Shown piece by piece: positions 62,914 through 64,000 of a stretch of 64,000 nucleotides of DNA (positions are counted from its first letter, which is position 1; every line of letters starts with the position of its first letter). The translations under genes and the position numbers were made by a program. The stretch covers positions 1 through 64,000 of the forward strand of contig JODI01000046.1 in NCBI GenBank assembly GCA_000720805.1, read 5' to 3'. Below the pieces are notes generated by a model. It was not told the origin of the DNA. It did no database searches and saw nothing but the letters and a program-made list of their open reading frames with translations. The DNA comes from Streptomyces violaceoruber. Lineage in GTDB: Bacteria > Actinomycetota > Actinomycetes > Streptomycetales > Streptomycetaceae.

Positions 62914-64000
62914 TTGAGTTCGGGACCCGGAGCAGACTCCGCCCCCGCACCTACCACCCACGAATCCCCGCCCACCCCTGAGAAGCGCACCCCCGAGAAG
63001 CGCGCCCCCGAGACGCCTGGCGCCTCGCCCGAGGGCCCCCGCAAGTCCTCGATGTTCAGCTCGCTGAAGGTGCGGAACTACCGCCTGTTCTTCGCCGGCC
63101 AGGTCGTCTCGAACATCGGCACCTGGATGCAGCGCATCGCGCAGGACTGGCTGGTCCTCAGCCTCACCGGCTCCTCGACCGCCGTCGGCGTCACGACGGC
63201 CCTGCAGTTCCTGCCGATGCTGCTGTTCGGCCTCTACGGCGGCGTCCTGGTCGACCGCCTGCGCAAGCGGCCCACGCTCCTGGTCACCCAGTCGGCGATG
63301 GCCCTCACCGCGATCTTCCTGGCCGTCCTCACCCTCTCCGGCCACGTCCAGGTCTGGCACGTCTACGTCGCCGCCTTCGCCGTGGGTCTCGCGACCGTGG
63401 TCGACAACCCGGCCCGCCAGTCCTTCGTCTCCGAACTGGTCGGCCCCGGGCAGCTGCAGAACGCGGTCAGCCTGAACTCGGCGAACTTCCAGTCCGCCCG
63501 CCTGGTCGGTCCGGCCGTCGCCGGCCTGATGATCACCGGCGTGGGCACCGGTTACGCGTTCCTCGCCAACGGCCTCTCCTTCGTCGCGCCGCTCGCCGGT
63601 CTGCTGCTGATGCGGTCACGTGACCTGCACGTCGTCGAACGGGCGCCGCGCGGCAAGGGGCAGCTGCGGGAAGGGTTGCACTACGTGGCCGGCCGTCCGG
63701 ACCTGATCTGGACCATCGTGCTCGCCGGTTTCGTCAGCACCTTCGGCTTCAACTTCCCCGTCTACCTCTCAGCCTTCGCCAACGACGTCTTCCACGCGGG
63801 CGCGGGCTCCTACAGCCTCTTCAACACCCTGATGGCGGTCGGCTCCCTGGCGGGCGCCCTGCTCGCGGCCCGGCGCGGTACGGCCCGGATGCGGGTGCTG
63901 ATCGCGGGCGCGGTGGCCTTCGGCACCATGGAGGCGGTGGCCGCGATCGCTCCGTCCCTGTGGCTGTTCGCCCTGCTCATGGCCCCGATCGGGATGTTCG
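62914..64000 (+). CDS. MFS transporter (EntS-like), 3' end beyond the window
   Basis: At least 362 residues, cut by the window edge. After a Pro/Glu-rich tail there are transmembrane helices beginning near YRLFFAGQVVSNIGTWMQRIA, with motif YGGVLVDRLRKRP between helices 2 and 3. The type is enterobactin exporter-like/antibiotic efflux. The TTG at 62914 has GAGGAGGCG about 8 bases before it and in-frame codon use supports it. It is likely co-transcribed with the MarR gene. Confidence 0.85.
   Translation, partial: MSSGPGADSAPAPTTHESPPTPEKRTPEKRAPETPGASPEGPRKSSMFSSLKVRNYRLFFAGQVVSNIGTWMQRIAQDWLVLSLTGSSTAVGVTTALQFLPMLLFGLYGGVLVDRLRKRPTLLVTQSAMALTAIFLAVLTLSGHVQVWHVYVAAFAVGLATVVDNPARQSFVSELVGPGQLQNAVSLNSANFQSARLVGPAVAGLMITGVGTGYAFLANGLSFVAPLAGLLLMRSRDLHVVERAPRGKGQLREGLHYVAGRPDLIWTIVLAGFVSTFGFNFPVYLSAFANDVFHAGAGSYSLFNTLMAVGSLAGALLAARRGTARMRVLIAGAVAFGTMEAVAAIAPSLWLFALLMAPIGMF

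Overview
The window is a 64-kb piece of a very high-GC actinobacterial chromosome, almost certainly Streptomyces. The reasons are third-position G/C bias in nearly every gene, many GTG and TTG starts, and family types typical of the genus: DUF397 plus XRE pairs, a GAF-PAS-GGDEF diguanylate cyclase, futalosine-route menaquinone genes, and mycothiol-dependent isomerase-fold proteins. From memory, the order cdgB - nagKA - ots genes - thrC - groEL2 matches the S. coelicolor core around SCO4281-SCO4296. This is conserved core chromosome with small insertions, not a large island.

Layout. 1-3.7 kb: diguanylate cyclase CdgB, an anchored CBM35-like protein, and an unusually AT-rich small secreted protein behind a LexA-type box. 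3.7-8.6 kb: aminosugar block (PfkB kinase, nagA, ROK kinase) divergent from a lone sugar-binding lipoprotein, with two DasR-type (dre) sites between. 8.6-12 kb: trehalose (otsB, otsA) and a GT81 glucosyl-3-phosphoglycerate synthase. 12-17.9 kb: a SAM-I riboswitch controlling thrC plus a ThiS/MoaD sulfur carrier, then a cold-shock protein, groEL2 behind two CIRCE elements, and an old-yellow-enzyme oxidoreductase. 17.9-20.7 kb: a Phd/RelE-type pair whose toxin is frameshifted, a wHTH protein and a DinB protein. 21-28 kb: a secreted lectin-like protein, a 1297-residue XRE-NTPase-WD40 protein, and a DUF397/XRE pair.

28-34 kb: murR-murQ cell-wall recycling, two small proteins, a fused mycothiol-isomerase/GNAT protein, an HD protein, a mycothiol-isomerase-like protein and cutC. 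34-44 kb: a 33-bp minisatellite, a HelD-type ATPase, a flavoprotein monooxygenase, XPB-type helicase with its large partner, and a HAAS-domain membrane protein. 44-54 kb: HAD phosphatase, extended cold-shock protein, mqnB-mqnD, DUF2771 lipoprotein, MFS exporter, DUF3027 protein and a sacsin-like GHKL ATPase. 54-64 kb: three tandem secreted paralogues sharing a structured 5' leader, a CtpE-like P-type ATPase, DUF2530 protein, NCS2 purine permease, RHH protein, MarR regulator and an MFS transporter cut by the window edge.

Most notable for follow-up are: (1) the leader shared by the three secreted paralogues, with two stem-loops supported by compensatory changes; (2) SAM-riboswitch control of thrC coupled to a sulfur-carrier protein; (3) the LexA box in front of a foreign-looking secreted protein; (4) the broken RelE toxin beside an intact antitoxin; (5) tandem repeats sitting directly on stop codons at three gene ends. 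No rRNA, tRNA, CRISPR array, prophage or complete insertion sequence was seen. All reading is by eye; no search or folding program was run.
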